Below, in pieces: positions 14,693 through 22,613 of a DNA stretch of 27,759 bases. A program made the translations under genes and the position numbers. The DNA comes from Planctomycetota bacterium (GTDB taxonomy: Bacteria > Planctomycetota > PUPC01 > DSUN01), in contig VGYW01000061.1 of NCBI GenBank assembly GCA_016872875.1, positions 1-27,759 on the forward strand. Reading direction: 5' to 3'. A model generated the notes under the pieces. That model had not been told where the DNA came from, searched no databases, and worked only from the letters and a program-made list of their open reading frames with translations. The first letter of the stretch is position 1, and every line of letters starts with the position of its first letter.

Positions 14693-17359
14693 GTGACGAA
14701 AATCCGAAATCCGAAATCCGAAATCCGAAATTGGGCCAGGCTCCTCGCCGCCGCGGCGGGCCTCGGCTGCCTGGCCCTCCTCGCGGTCGGCGCGAGGATG
14801 GCCTATCAGGCCATCATGCGCGCGAGGCAGGAGCCGCTTCCTGGGACCTGGACCCCCGTGGCCGTGCGCCCGACCACGCCTCAGAAAGTCACCCCGCTCC
14901 TGCCGAAGGCCAAGCCGCCGATCACCTGCCCGATCGTGCCCGTGCCGAAGGTCTACAAGGAGCTTGGCCGCAGGGCTGAGCTGCTCGATGCGCCCGCCGC
15001 GGCGATAGTCCTCGGCGCCAACGCCACGGAGCCCGAGCGCTACGCCGCCGAGCGGCTCGCCAACTTCATCGAGCGCCGCTTCCTGCTGAACCTCCCAATC
15101 GCCATTGAGGGACACGTCGAGGATGCTGTCCGGCAGGCGCTCCTCCTGGGCCAGCGCGGCACCAACGCCTGGCTCGACCGCCTCTGCCGCGAGAAGAAGC
15201 TCGACCTCACCGAAACCTCTCCCGGCCACGACGGCTTCATCATCGAGACCGTGGACGACGGGGGCCGCCAGGTGGTCCTCATCGGCGGCGGCAACGCCCG
15301 CGGCGTCATCTACGGCCAGAGCGCGTTCGGCGACACCCTTCGCCGCGACGGCGAGCGGGTCGTCTTCCCCGTCGTCTCCGTGCGCGACTGGCCCAGCATC
15401 GCCTGGCGCGGGCGGCCCATCGGCGTGCCAGAGACCCACCTGGCGCCCGGCGTGCTCGATGCCTACGTGCAGTTCCGGCTCAACTGGCTCGACTTCCGCG
15501 ACGGCCCGCCGCCGCGGCGGGGCCAGTTCGGGATTCCGCCCGGCTTCGCATTCGACCGCTCGCGCGCCCAGCGCCTCCTCGCCGAGGCACGCCGCAGGGC
15601 GCTCTTCGTCTTCGGAACTGTCTTCTGCGGCGTGAAGCCCGACCAGTTCCCCGCGGCGCTGGCCACCTGCGGGGACCTGATCGCGCTGGGGGTGGACGGC
15701 CTGTGGATTTCGTTCGACGACCCCGGCGGTGGGGAAGGCACTGAGGCGCTCATCGCGCAGATCATCGAGCTCGCCAAGCGCCGCGGCATCGCCGGCGAGC
15801 GCATCGCCGTCACCCCGCCCATGGGCTCCTACGGGGTGATCGCCACGGAGTTCAACCGCCGCTTCGCGGCCGTGCCCGGGCTGGCCGACGCCGTGTGGTT
15901 CTTCACCCGCGCGCCTAACGCCCACGACGCCGCGGCGGCGCGGCAACTCGGCCTCAGCCGCCCGCCCTCCTGGTGGCACAACTGGCCCTTCCCTCACTCC
16001 GGCGGCCTCCTCCACGAATCGGGCGACGCCGCCCGCCTCCGAGCCGACGGCAAGCCCGCCTATCTGGAGGTCCCCCCGCTCGAGATGGGCTGGGACAGCC
16101 CGAGCTACGAGACCCTCCGCCCGGCCGCACGAAGCGTCCACGCCGTCATGTGCTGGACCTTCTGGCCCGAAGAGTATTGCTGCGGGGCGCTGGGCCTCTG
16201 GGCCTGGGACCCCGCGGAGCACGACTGGCCGCGCACGCGGCGCGCGATCTACACATTCGTCTTCGGCCCTCCCCACGCCGCCGCGGCGAGAGCATTCGAC
16301 GACAAGTTCATGGAGCTGAAGCGTCTCTTCTACTTGCCCAGGCACATCTTCCGCCCAGGCGTCACCTGGCCGCCGCACCTCAACTCGCCCGCCGCCCGCC
16401 CTCGCGCCCTGGCGCTCCTCGACGAGCTCGATTCACTTCTGAAGCAACTCGAGGGCGGAGCGGCCGGGGAGTCCATGCTCCCGCCGGAGCGCCTCCGCGA
16501 GCTCTACCTCGAGCCGATGCGGGCCACGGTGGACTTCGCCCGCAAGATGGCCGAGCAGGACTACCCGGAGTACGAGGTCCCCGAGCTCGACCGCCGCGTG
16601 GGCGAGCTGATCGCCAAGGGGGAGGTCCCCGCAGCGGAGGCAGCCTTCCGCGAGGGGCACGAGCGGCTCCTGCGCCTCGCCGCAGCCGTCCCCGACGCGC
16701 TCGGCGGCCTGAAGGGCCTCGGCGAGTACACCGAGCACTGGCGCCGCCGCGCCGCCGGCTTCCCCGACGCCGCGGCGAGGGCCAACCCCGACCGTGCGTC
16801 GCTGGAGAAGCGCTTCGAGCACTACGCCGGCAAGGCCCCCGCCGAGGCCCTCGCCGCCGCCGCCAGGCCCCCCGAGGGCAAGGCCCTCGCCGAGCTCTCC
16901 GCCGCCGACTGGGCGCGCGGCGCCATCGCCTGCGTCGGCCCATGGGCCGTCGGCCTCGTGCCCCCAGAGGCCGCCCGCGCCGTCGGCCTCGCTCGCACCC
17001 CCTGGGAGCCGAGCGAGACGCACCACTTCATCGAGCTCCAGGGCGAGCTGCCGGTGCCTGCCGCGCCCGGCCGGTTGGCGCTCGACGTCTTCGTTGGCGA
17101 GTCGGCTTGCTCGCCAAAGGTCAGCGGCACCCGCTTCGCGCAACTATGGGCCAACGGCCGCCTCGTGTGGGAGGAGGACCTCACTCTGGCGCGGAAGGGG
17201 CAGGAGTGGGCGACGCTGGACGTTACGGATGCGGCGAAGGACGCCGAGCGCCTGCGCCTGTGCTTCCGAATCGTCAACCGCCGTCCCGCCGCGCAACTCG
17301 AATCCCTCACCCTCCTCGGCCCGGCCCGCCTCCGCGCCGCGCCGCAGGCGGCCAAGTAG
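14693..17359 (+). CDS. Membrane-anchored GH84-like glycoside hydrolase (beta-N-acetylglucosaminidase-like)
   Basis: 888 residues. One membrane helix (residues about 17-36, LLAAAAGLGCLALLAVGARM) anchors the protein, with the bulk outside the cytoplasm. Next is a hexosaminidase-type alpha/beta domain (ERYAAERLANFIERRFLLNL, then VVLIGGGNARGVIYGQSAF). A TIM barrel follows (PSIAWRGRPIGVPETH, LNWLDFRDGP). The stretch WISFDDPGGGEGTEAL carries an Asp pair (342, 343) at the place of the GH84 catalytic Asp-Asp. The C-terminal part is helical plus a beta-rich stretch ending near LGPARL. It could trim N-acetylated sugar polymers during EPS assembly or turnover. The start is GTG directly after the radical SAM stop (TAG), and the first residues TKIRNPKSEIRN come from a heptamer array. 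Relation to GH84 is by motif; true activity is unproven. Confidence 0.75.
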   Translation: MTKIRNPKSEIRNWARLLAAAAGLGCLALLAVGARMAYQAIMRARQEPLPGTWTPVAVRPTTPQKVTPLLPKAKPPITCPIVPVPKVYKELGRRAELLDAPAAAIVLGANATEPERYAAERLANFIERRFLLNLPIAIEGHVEDAVRQALLLGQRGTNAWLDRLCREKKLDLTETSPGHDGFIIETVDDGGRQVVLIGGGNARGVIYGQSAFGDTLRRDGERVVFPVVSVRDWPSIAWRGRPIGVPETHLAPGVLDAYVQFRLNWLDFRDGPPPRRGQFGIPPGFAFDRSRAQRLLAEARRRALFVFGTVFCGVKPDQFPAALATCGDLIALGVDGLWISFDDPGGGEGTEALIAQIIELAKRRGIAGERIAVTPPMGSYGVIATEFNRRFAAVPGLADAVWFFTRAPNAHDAAAARQLGLSRPPSWWHNWPFPHSGGLLHESGDAARLRADGKPAYLEVPPLEMGWDSPSYETLRPAARSVHAVMCWTFWPEEYCCGALGLWAWDPAEHDWPRTRRAIYTFVFGPPHAAAARAFDDKFMELKRLFYLPRHIFRPGVTWPPHLNSPAARPRALALLDELDSLLKQLEGGAAGESMLPPERLRELYLEPMRATVDFARKMAEQDYPEYEVPELDRRVGELIAKGEVPAAEAAFREGHERLLRLAAAVPDALGGLKGLGEYTEHWRRRAAGFPDAAARANPDRASLEKRFEHYAGKAPAEALAAAARPPEGKALAELSAADWARGAIACVGPWAVGLVPPEAARAVGLARTPWEPSETHHFIELQGELPVPAAPGRLALDVFVGESACSPKVSGTRFAQLWANGRLVWEEDLTLARKGQEWATLDVTDAAKDAERLRLCFRIVNRRPAAQLESLTLLGPARLRAAPQAAK
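14699..14732. repeat. Heptamer array, AAATCCG x4, at the start of the GH84-like gene
   Basis: Four AAATCCG units follow the GTG start after two codons and encode KIRNPKSEIRN ahead of the membrane helix. Confidence 0.95.
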
Positions 17360-17382
17360 GGGCCACCCACCCAGAGCGCGCA

Positions 17383-19443
17383 ATGGGGATTGAAATCAGC
17401 AATCAGCAATCAGCAATCAGCGATTCCCGGCCCCGCCTGCTGTGGCTTGGCCTCCTTGTGGCCATCGCAGCGGGGGCGCTCGACTGCCTCTGGCTCGCCC
17501 GGAACCCCACGCCCGACGGCGGCATGGTCTTCGCACTCCGCCGGCTGCCACGCCTTGCTCTCTCTCGTGCCCTCTATGAAGCATTCGCCATCGCCGCCGC
17601 GCTCCTCGGCCTCGCCGCCGTCGCGCTCTCCCTCTTCTCTCTTCCAATCAGCAATCAGCAATCAGCAATCAGAAATCGCCTCCTCGCGCTCCTGGTCGTC
17701 GCCCTCTGCGCCCTCCCGCTCCACCTGGCCATCAGTTGGGCCGATGGCGCCCAGGGAGCGCGCCACCAGTTCTTCCGCACGCTGGGCCTGGTGGCCGCCC
17801 CCAGGCTCTTCTGGCTCGCCGCCCTCCTCGCCCTCGGCGCCTGGCTCCTTCGGTTTCGGATTTCGGATTTCGGATTTCGGATTTCAATCAGCAATCAGCA
17901 ATCAGCAATCAGAAACTGCTTCGTGGCGGGGGCGGCGCTGGCCACGGCGGCGCTCGCGGTGGCCTTCTCTCTGAAGGTCCTCGGCGGGCAGCCGCACTTC
18001 AACGACGCCACGGCGTTCTTCTTTCAGGCGAAGACTTTTGCCGCCGGCCGCCTGTCGTCGCCGAGCTTGGGGATGCGGCCGTTCCTCGATCCCGGCCTGT
18101 GCCCGTGGCCAGGGCAGCCGACCTATGCGTTCGTGGGCGAGCGCTGGTTCTGCGTGGCGCTGCCTGGCGCGCCGCTGCTCTACGCGGCGGGGATACTGCT
18201 CGGCTGCCCCTGGCTCGTCGGGCCGCTCCTGGCCGGGGGCATCGTGGCCGCCGTGTACCTCCTGACGAGGGAAGCGTTCGGCGAGTCGGCGGCGATGCTC
18301 GCCCTTCCGCTCGCGGCGCTCTCCCCCTGGCTCATCTTCATGTCGGCGGAGTACCTCACCCACGTGCCGTGTGCCCTGCCGCTCGTGCTGTTCCTGGCGG
18401 CTGGGCTGCGGGCGATGCGAACGGGCTCCTGGCTGGCGGGGCTGGGCGCTGGGCTGGCGCTGGGCCTGGCGGCGCTCGTGCGCCCCGTCAGCGCGGCGGG
18501 CTTCTGCCTGCCGCTGGCCGCGGCCTGGGCCTTCTGGCTGCTGAGGCGGCCGCGCGAGGCCTGGCGGCCCACCCTGGCCTTCCTCGCCGCCCTGGCGGTG
18601 CCGCTCGCGGCGCTCCTGGCCTACAACGCGGCGACGACGGGGAGCGCGACCACCTTCGCCTATCGCCTCGCCGCATACGACTGGGCGCGCCTGCGGGGCG
18701 AGTTCATCGCCCAGACTGACTGGCACTGGCGGCCCATCAAAGGCCCCATCCTCTTCTTCGAGATGCTCTACGGCCTGGGCGCGGCGACCCTCCGCTGGCC
18801 CCTCCCAGAGGTCGCCGCGCTCGGAGTGCTCCTCGTGCTCGCTGGGCTTCCTGGCTCAATCAGCAATCAGAAATCAGAAATCAGAAATCCCAATGCCCCG
18901 CTGATCATACTTCTCTCTGGCCTTGCGCATCTTGTCGTGCACGCCAGGATGGCCGCGCAATCCGACTGCTTCGACGGGCCGCGCTACGCCTTCGAGGCCC
19001 TGCCCGTCGTCGTCGTGCTCCTGGCAGGGGGGCTGTGGCGGCTCGGAGAGCTTCTCGCGGCCCGCGGCTTCGCCCAACGGCGGGTGTGGAGAACCCTCGC
19101 ACTCGTCCTGGTCTTCTGCTTCGCCTACGCCTGGGGGAGGACCCTCTTGACCCAGGTGCCAACATACCGTACTGTACATGGAGTGGACGTTCGGATGTTC
19201 CGCGTGGTGGAGGCGAGCGTCAGGCGGCCCGCCATCGTCTTCGTCCCTGTCCCCTTCGGCCAGACGGCCACGAGCCGCTTCTACGCGGCGTTGGGGCGGA
19301 ACGACCCGGCGCTGGACGGGCCGGTGCTCTACGTGCGCGACCTCGGGCCGAACAACAGCCTCTTCGCCGAGACGCGCCCGACCCGCAAGCTCTATCGCTG
19401 GAACCACGAGAAGTTCGCCGTGGAACCGCTGAGGGATGACTGA
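17383..19443 (+). CDS. GT-C/GT39-like integral membrane glycosyltransferase with four heptamer-encoded loops
   Basis: 686 residues with about a dozen hydrophobic helices and a soluble C-terminal tail. Typical GT39/ArnT-like features are a first loop with HFNDATAFFFQAKTFAAGRL, later LTREAFGESAAMLALPLAALSPW, LALGLAALVRPVSAAGF and YNAATTGSATTFAY. Such enzymes take a sugar from a polyprenyl-phosphate donor outside the membrane. The usual Asp-Glu of the first loop reads Asn-Asp here. ATG 17383 begins the protein; a longer open frame upstream is an artefact. Four heptamer arrays sit in frame: at the N-terminus (about residues 4-13), 88-98, 157-178 and 492-503, all outside the hydrophobic helices. 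It lies between the GH84-like gene and the DUF354 gene. Acceptor and donor are unknown. Confidence 0.85.
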   Translation: MGIEISNQQSAISDSRPRLLWLGLLVAIAAGALDCLWLARNPTPDGGMVFALRRLPRLALSRALYEAFAIAAALLGLAAVALSLFSLPISNQQSAIRNRLLALLVVALCALPLHLAISWADGAQGARHQFFRTLGLVAAPRLFWLAALLALGAWLLRFRISDFGFRISISNQQSAIRNCFVAGAALATAALAVAFSLKVLGGQPHFNDATAFFFQAKTFAAGRLSSPSLGMRPFLDPGLCPWPGQPTYAFVGERWFCVALPGAPLLYAAGILLGCPWLVGPLLAGGIVAAVYLLTREAFGESAAMLALPLAALSPWLIFMSAEYLTHVPCALPLVLFLAAGLRAMRTGSWLAGLGAGLALGLAALVRPVSAAGFCLPLAAAWAFWLLRRPREAWRPTLAFLAALAVPLAALLAYNAATTGSATTFAYRLAAYDWARLRGEFIAQTDWHWRPIKGPILFFEMLYGLGAATLRWPLPEVAALGVLLVLAGLPGSISNQKSEIRNPNAPLIILLSGLAHLVVHARMAAQSDCFDGPRYAFEALPVVVVLLAGGLWRLGELLAARGFAQRRVWRTLALVLVFCFAYAWGRTLLTQVPTYRTVHGVDVRMFRVVEASVRRPAIVFVPVPFGQTATSRFYAALGRNDPALDGPVLYVRDLGPNNSLFAETRPTRKLYRWNHEKFAVEPLRDD
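17393..17421. repeat. Heptamer array, AATCAGC x4, N-terminus of GT-C gene
   Basis: Four AATCAGC units encode ISNQQSAIS near the start of the GT-C protein, before the first membrane helix. Confidence 0.95.
17646..17678. repeat. Heptamer array, AATCAGC x4, loop of GT-C gene
   Basis: AATCAGC units ending in AATCAGA encode ISNQQSAIRN between two hydrophobic helices. Confidence 0.95.
17852..17914. repeat. Two abutting heptamer arrays of different type in GT-C gene
   Basis: TTTCGGA units (17852-17885) run directly into AATCAGC units (17886-17914) with no spacer. Together they encode FRISDFGFRISISNQQSAIRN-like sequence in one loop. This is the only coding site in the window with the TTTCGGA orientation in sense. 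Confidence 0.95.
18858..18892. repeat. Heptamer array, AATCAGC then AAATCAG units, loop of GT-C gene
   Basis: The first unit is AATCAGC, followed by AATCAGA units and a last AATCCCA. It encodes ISNQKSEIRNPN between two helices and shows unit variants mixed within one array. Confidence 0.95.
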
Positions 19444-19447
19444 CCCG

Positions 19448-20485
19448 ATGCGGATTCTCGTAGAGATCACCGACGCCAAACACGTTCACCTCTTCAAGCA
19501 CGCGGTGCGCGAGCTGGAGGCCCGCGGCCACACGGCGGCGATAACGGCGCGGGACCGCGACATAATCACTGGGCTGCTAAGCGCTTACGGCTTCGGCTTC
19601 ACCACCCTCAGCCGCCAGGGCTTCGGCCTCTGGGGCCTGGGCAAGGAACTCCTCGTGCGGGACTGGCGTCTCCTGCGCTTCTGCCGCCGCTTCCGCCCCG
19701 ACGTCCTCGTGGGCCGTGTGGGACCCTGCGCCGCGCACGTCGGCTTCTTCCTGCGGAAGCCCGTCATCGTCTTCGAGGACACCGAGCACGCGCGGCTCCA
19801 GCAGTGGATTTCCTTCCCATTCGCTACCCGCGTTTGCACAGCGGTACACTACGAGAAGGACTGGGGCCGCAAACACATCCGCTACAAGAGCTTCGACGAG
19901 CTGGCCTACCTTCACCCCAACCGCTTCACGCCGGAGCCGCAGGTCGTCGAGCGGGCGGGCCTGGACCCTGCGAAGCCCTACGTGGTCGTGCGGTTCCTCT
20001 CCTGGGCCGCGGCGCACGACCGCGGGCAGAAGGGGATAGACCCCGCCCGCCGCCTGGACGTCCTCGAACGCCTCAAGCGCTTCGCCCGCGTCGTCGTCTC
20101 ATCCGAGGCCCCGCTCCCGGGGGAGTTCGACCGCTTCCGCCTGCCCGCCCCCCCGCACGACTTCCACCACCTCCTCGCCTTCTCGCGCCTCTACCTGGGC
20201 GAGGGCTCCACGGGCGCCGCCGAGGCCGCCGTCCTGGGCGTCCCTGGCATCTACGTCAGCACCATCAGGCTCGGCTACCTCAACCGCCTGGAGCACCACT
20301 ACGGCCTGGCCTTCAGCGTGTCGGAGGAGGCCGCGGCCCTCGGCATCGCCGAGCGCCTTCTCGCTGACCCCGCCACGCCCGAGCTCTGGCGCGAGCGCCG
20401 CCAACGCCTCCTGAGCGAGGAAGAGGACCTCACGCCTTGGATGGTGCGCGAGATAGAGAGATTGGGGAGAGGACGTGATGCGTGA
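19448..20485 (+). CDS. DUF354-family protein (UDP-GlcNAc 2-epimerase/GT-B-like fold)
   Basis: 345 residues. It begins MRILVEITDAKHVHLFKHAVRELEARGH, the usual start of DUF354 proteins, which resemble WecB-type epimerases and GT-B glycosyltransferases. Other family features are PVIVFEDTEHARLQQWISF, SFDELAYLHPNRFTP and YLGEGSTGAAEAAVLGVPGIY, the last corresponding to the nucleotide-binding end of the fold. DUF354 members often sit in polysaccharide loci; no reaction is assigned with certainty. An upstream ATG at 19436 overlaps the GT-C stop (ATGACTGA), but GAGGG touches it with no spacing, so ATG 19448 was preferred. The last codons and stop lie in a CGTGATG heptamer array. Confidence 0.82.
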   Translation: MRILVEITDAKHVHLFKHAVRELEARGHTAAITARDRDIITGLLSAYGFGFTTLSRQGFGLWGLGKELLVRDWRLLRFCRRFRPDVLVGRVGPCAAHVGFFLRKPVIVFEDTEHARLQQWISFPFATRVCTAVHYEKDWGRKHIRYKSFDELAYLHPNRFTPEPQVVERAGLDPAKPYVVVRFLSWAAAHDRGQKGIDPARRLDVLERLKRFARVVVSSEAPLPGEFDRFRLPAPPHDFHHLLAFSRLYLGEGSTGAAEAAVLGVPGIYVSTIRLGYLNRLEHHYGLAFSVSEEAAALGIAERLLADPATPELWRERRQRLLSEEEDLTPWMVREIERLGRGRDA

Positions 20486-20500
20486 TGCGTGATGCGTGAC
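20474..20500. repeat. Heptamer array, CGTGATG x3+, over the DUF354 stop codon
   Basis: Three CGTGATG units plus CGTGAC. The TGA within the second unit is the stop codon of the DUF354 gene. This unit is the most divergent from the AT-rich heptamers but has the same period. Confidence 0.9.
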
Positions 20501-20535
20501 AAGAGAAGATGGGGAGTGTGCTGGGGGTGCCGGGG

Positions 20536-20600
20536 GTTCGTAGTGCGGCCTTCAGGCCGTCTCCCGCGGTCCAGAACGGGCTGAAGCCCGGACTACGAAC
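20536..20600. repeat. CTTCAG-centred palindromic element
   Basis: GTTCGTAGT at one end and ACTACGAAC at the other are inverted. Inside lie two small palindromes, CGGCCTTCAGGCCG (20546-20559) and CGGGCTGAAGCCCG (20577-20590). The layout matches the arms of the large element at 7730-7930 (GTAGT flank, CTTCAG centre). It lies between the DUF354 and AsnB-type genes. Confidence 0.8.
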
Positions 20601-20636
20601 TCCTCGCGCTGTCCGATGATTCGGGAGCCTGTGCCG

Positions 20637-22613
20637 ATGTGCGGGATAGCAGGGATACTGGATGGGGCGTGGACGCCGGCGCACTTGGCCGCGCTGAAGC
20701 GAATGGCGGACGCGCAGCGCCACCGCGGCCCCGATGGCGAGGGCTTCGCCCTCCTCTCCCTCGACCCCCACGGCACCCGGTCGCTCGGCCGGGCCGAGCT
20801 TGAAAATCCGAAATCCGAAATCCGAAATCCCAAATGGCCCGGAGGCTTCGCCTTCCGCCGGCTCGCCATCCTCGACCTCACGGACGCCGCGGCACAGCCG
20901 ATGTCCAACGACGACGGCTCGCTGTGGCTCATGCACAACGGCGAGGTCTACAACTACCTCGAGCTCCGCGCCGAGCTGGAGGCCAAAGGCCACCGCTTCC
21001 GCTCCACCGGCGACACCGAGGTGGCCCTGAAAGCCTACGAGACCTGGGGCACCGAGTGCTTCGCTCGCTTCAACGGCATGTGGGGAATGGCCTTTTGGGA
21101 TGCCCGCCGGGGCGAGCTTGTCCTCTGCCGCGACCGCTTCGGGGTCAAGCCCCTCCACTACTATTTCGATGGCGGCCGCCTAGTTTTCGCCTCCGAGATC
21201 AAGGCCCTCCTCGAAGTCCCCTGGGTGCCGAGAGAGGCCGACGAGACGGCTGTGGCCGACTACCTGGTGAACGACACGGTGAACGCCTCGGAGCGCACCT
21301 TCTTCAAGGGCATCTCGGCCGTGCCACCCGGCCATATCCTCACCTTTCGGCCTGGCGCCCTGTCGGCAAATCAGAAATCAGAAATCAGAAATCAGAAATG
21401 GTGGAGCCTGGCCGACCATCTTGAGCCGCCGCCCCCGGAGCGCGAGGCCGCCGAGAAGCTCCGCGCGCTCTTCACCGACGCCGTCCGCCTGCGCCTCCGA
21501 AGCGACGTCCCCGTCGGCACCGCGCTCTCCGGCGGCATTGACTCCTCCTCCATCGTCTGTGTGGCACGGCCCCACCTCACGGCAGGGAACCAGAAGGCAT
21601 TCTCCGCCTGCTACGAGGGCTTCGCGCAGGACGAGAAGCGCTACGTGGACCTGGTGGTGCGGCACACGGGGGTTGAGAGCCACATCGTGCGCCCCTCGAC
21701 CGAGAGCCTTGCGGCGGACCTCTCGCGCCTCGTGTGGCACCAGGAGGAGCCCTTCGGCGGCACGAGCATGTACGCACAGTTCAAGGTCTTCGAGCTCGCC
21801 CGCGCCCAGGGCGTGCCCGTGACCCTCGACGGCCAGGGGGCCGACGAACAGCTCGCCGGCTACGACTTCTTCCGTCCCGTGCAGCTCGCCGGCCTGCTCC
21901 TGCGCGGGTGCCTCGGCGCCTGGTGGCGCGAGCTCTCCGCCTTCGCGCGCCACAGGGCCACGAGCCGCCTCTTCGCCGCCGCCATGACCGCCCCAGGCCT
22001 CCTCTCCCAGCGCCAGCTCCTGCGCCTTGCCTCACGCCTCTGCCCCGACCGCACCATCGCCTGGGCCACCCCCGCCTTGCGCCAAGCCGCCCGCATTGCG
22101 GGAAATCCGAAATCCGAAATCCGAAATCCGAAATCGGACAGGCTCAACCAGCGGCTCTACGACTTCTTCACGGTCGACCTCTTGCCCAGCCTGCTGCGCT
22201 ATGAGGACCGCAGCGCGATGGCCCACGGCGTGGAGTCGCGCCTGCCGTTCATGGACTGGCGCCTCGTGGCCTACGTCTTCTCGCTCCCCGCCTCGATGAA
22301 GATTCGCGGGGGGGAGACGAAGTGGATTCTCAGGCAGGCGATGCGCGGCATCGTGCCCGAGGAAATCCTGGGGCGCCACGACAAGATCGGCTTCGCCACG
22401 CCCGAGAGCGACTGGCTCAGCCCCCGCCCGGGCGGCTTTGTGGCCGAGGCGATGGAGAGCGCCATACGGGACGACTGCGGCTGGTGGGACCCGCGCCGCC
22501 TGCGGCGCTTCTGGCGCCGCTACCAGGAGCACCCCACCGCCACAAGGCCCCTCTGGCGCATCGTCAACATCGTCCTCTGGCGCGACATGTTTCTCCGGGG
22601 GCGCACGCCATGA
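20637..22613 (+). CDS. asnB: AsnB-type amidotransferase of EPS loci, with three heptamer-encoded inserts
   Basis: 658 residues. Class II glutamine amidotransferase: starts MCGIAGILDG, so Cys2 is the N-terminal nucleophile, followed by RHRGPDGEGFAL-like sequence and LWLMHNGEVYNYLELRAEL. The synthetase half has the ATP PP-loop SGGIDSS (298-304), then GQGADEQLAGYDFF and MAHGVESRLPFMDWRL. It takes ammonia from glutamine to amidate a carboxylate. In polysaccharide loci such proteins are thought to amidate uronic acids rather than make asparagine; with the dehydrogenase at 8911 this is likely here. Three heptamer arrays add NPKSEIRNPK-like peptides at about residues 56-67, 244-255 and 489-500, all outside the catalytic motifs. 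The true start is 20637; the in-frame ATG seven codons earlier would hide the Cys. Confidence 0.9.
   Translation: MCGIAGILDGAWTPAHLAALKRMADAQRHRGPDGEGFALLSLDPHGTRSLGRAELENPKSEIRNPKWPGGFAFRRLAILDLTDAAAQPMSNDDGSLWLMHNGEVYNYLELRAELEAKGHRFRSTGDTEVALKAYETWGTECFARFNGMWGMAFWDARRGELVLCRDRFGVKPLHYYFDGGRLVFASEIKALLEVPWVPREADETAVADYLVNDTVNASERTFFKGISAVPPGHILTFRPGALSANQKSEIRNQKWWSLADHLEPPPPEREAAEKLRALFTDAVRLRLRSDVPVGTALSGGIDSSSIVCVARPHLTAGNQKAFSACYEGFAQDEKRYVDLVVRHTGVESHIVRPSTESLAADLSRLVWHQEEPFGGTSMYAQFKVFELARAQGVPVTLDGQGADEQLAGYDFFRPVQLAGLLLRGCLGAWWRELSAFARHRATSRLFAAAMTAPGLLSQRQLLRLASRLCPDRTIAWATPALRQAARIAGNPKSEIRNPKSDRLNQRLYDFFTVDLLPSLLRYEDRSAMAHGVESRLPFMDWRLVAYVFSLPASMKIRGGETKWILRQAMRGIVPEEILGRHDKIGFATPESDWLSPRPGGFVAEAMESAIRDDCGWWDPRRLRRFWRRYQEHPTATRPLWRIVNIVLWRDMFLRGRTP
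20803..20836. repeat. Heptamer array, AAATCCG x3+, insert 1 in AsnB-type gene
   Basis: It encodes ENPKSEIRNPKW, just before FAFRRLAILDL in the glutaminase domain. Confidence 0.95.
21367..21400. repeat. Heptamer array, AAATCAG x4+, insert 2 in AsnB-type gene
   Basis: It encodes NQKSEIRNQKW, in the loop after ILTFRPG at the boundary between glutaminase and synthetase halves. Confidence 0.95.
22102..22136. repeat. Heptamer array, AAATCCG x5, insert 3 in AsnB-type gene
   Basis: It encodes NPKSEIRNPKS, in the synthetase half before LNQRLYDFFTVDLLP. Confidence 0.95.

Noticed and set aside
15973..17382. Open frame extending the GT-C protein upstream to 1156 residues
   Set aside because: The extra part is Arg/Pro-rich shadow of the GH84-like gene; the real protein starts at ATG 17383.
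448..22136. Heptamer arrays as CRISPR or as coding microproteins
   Set aside because: Units are seven bases with no spacers, so not CRISPR. The FRISDFG/NQQSAIS strings are by-products of the repeats and not independent proteins.
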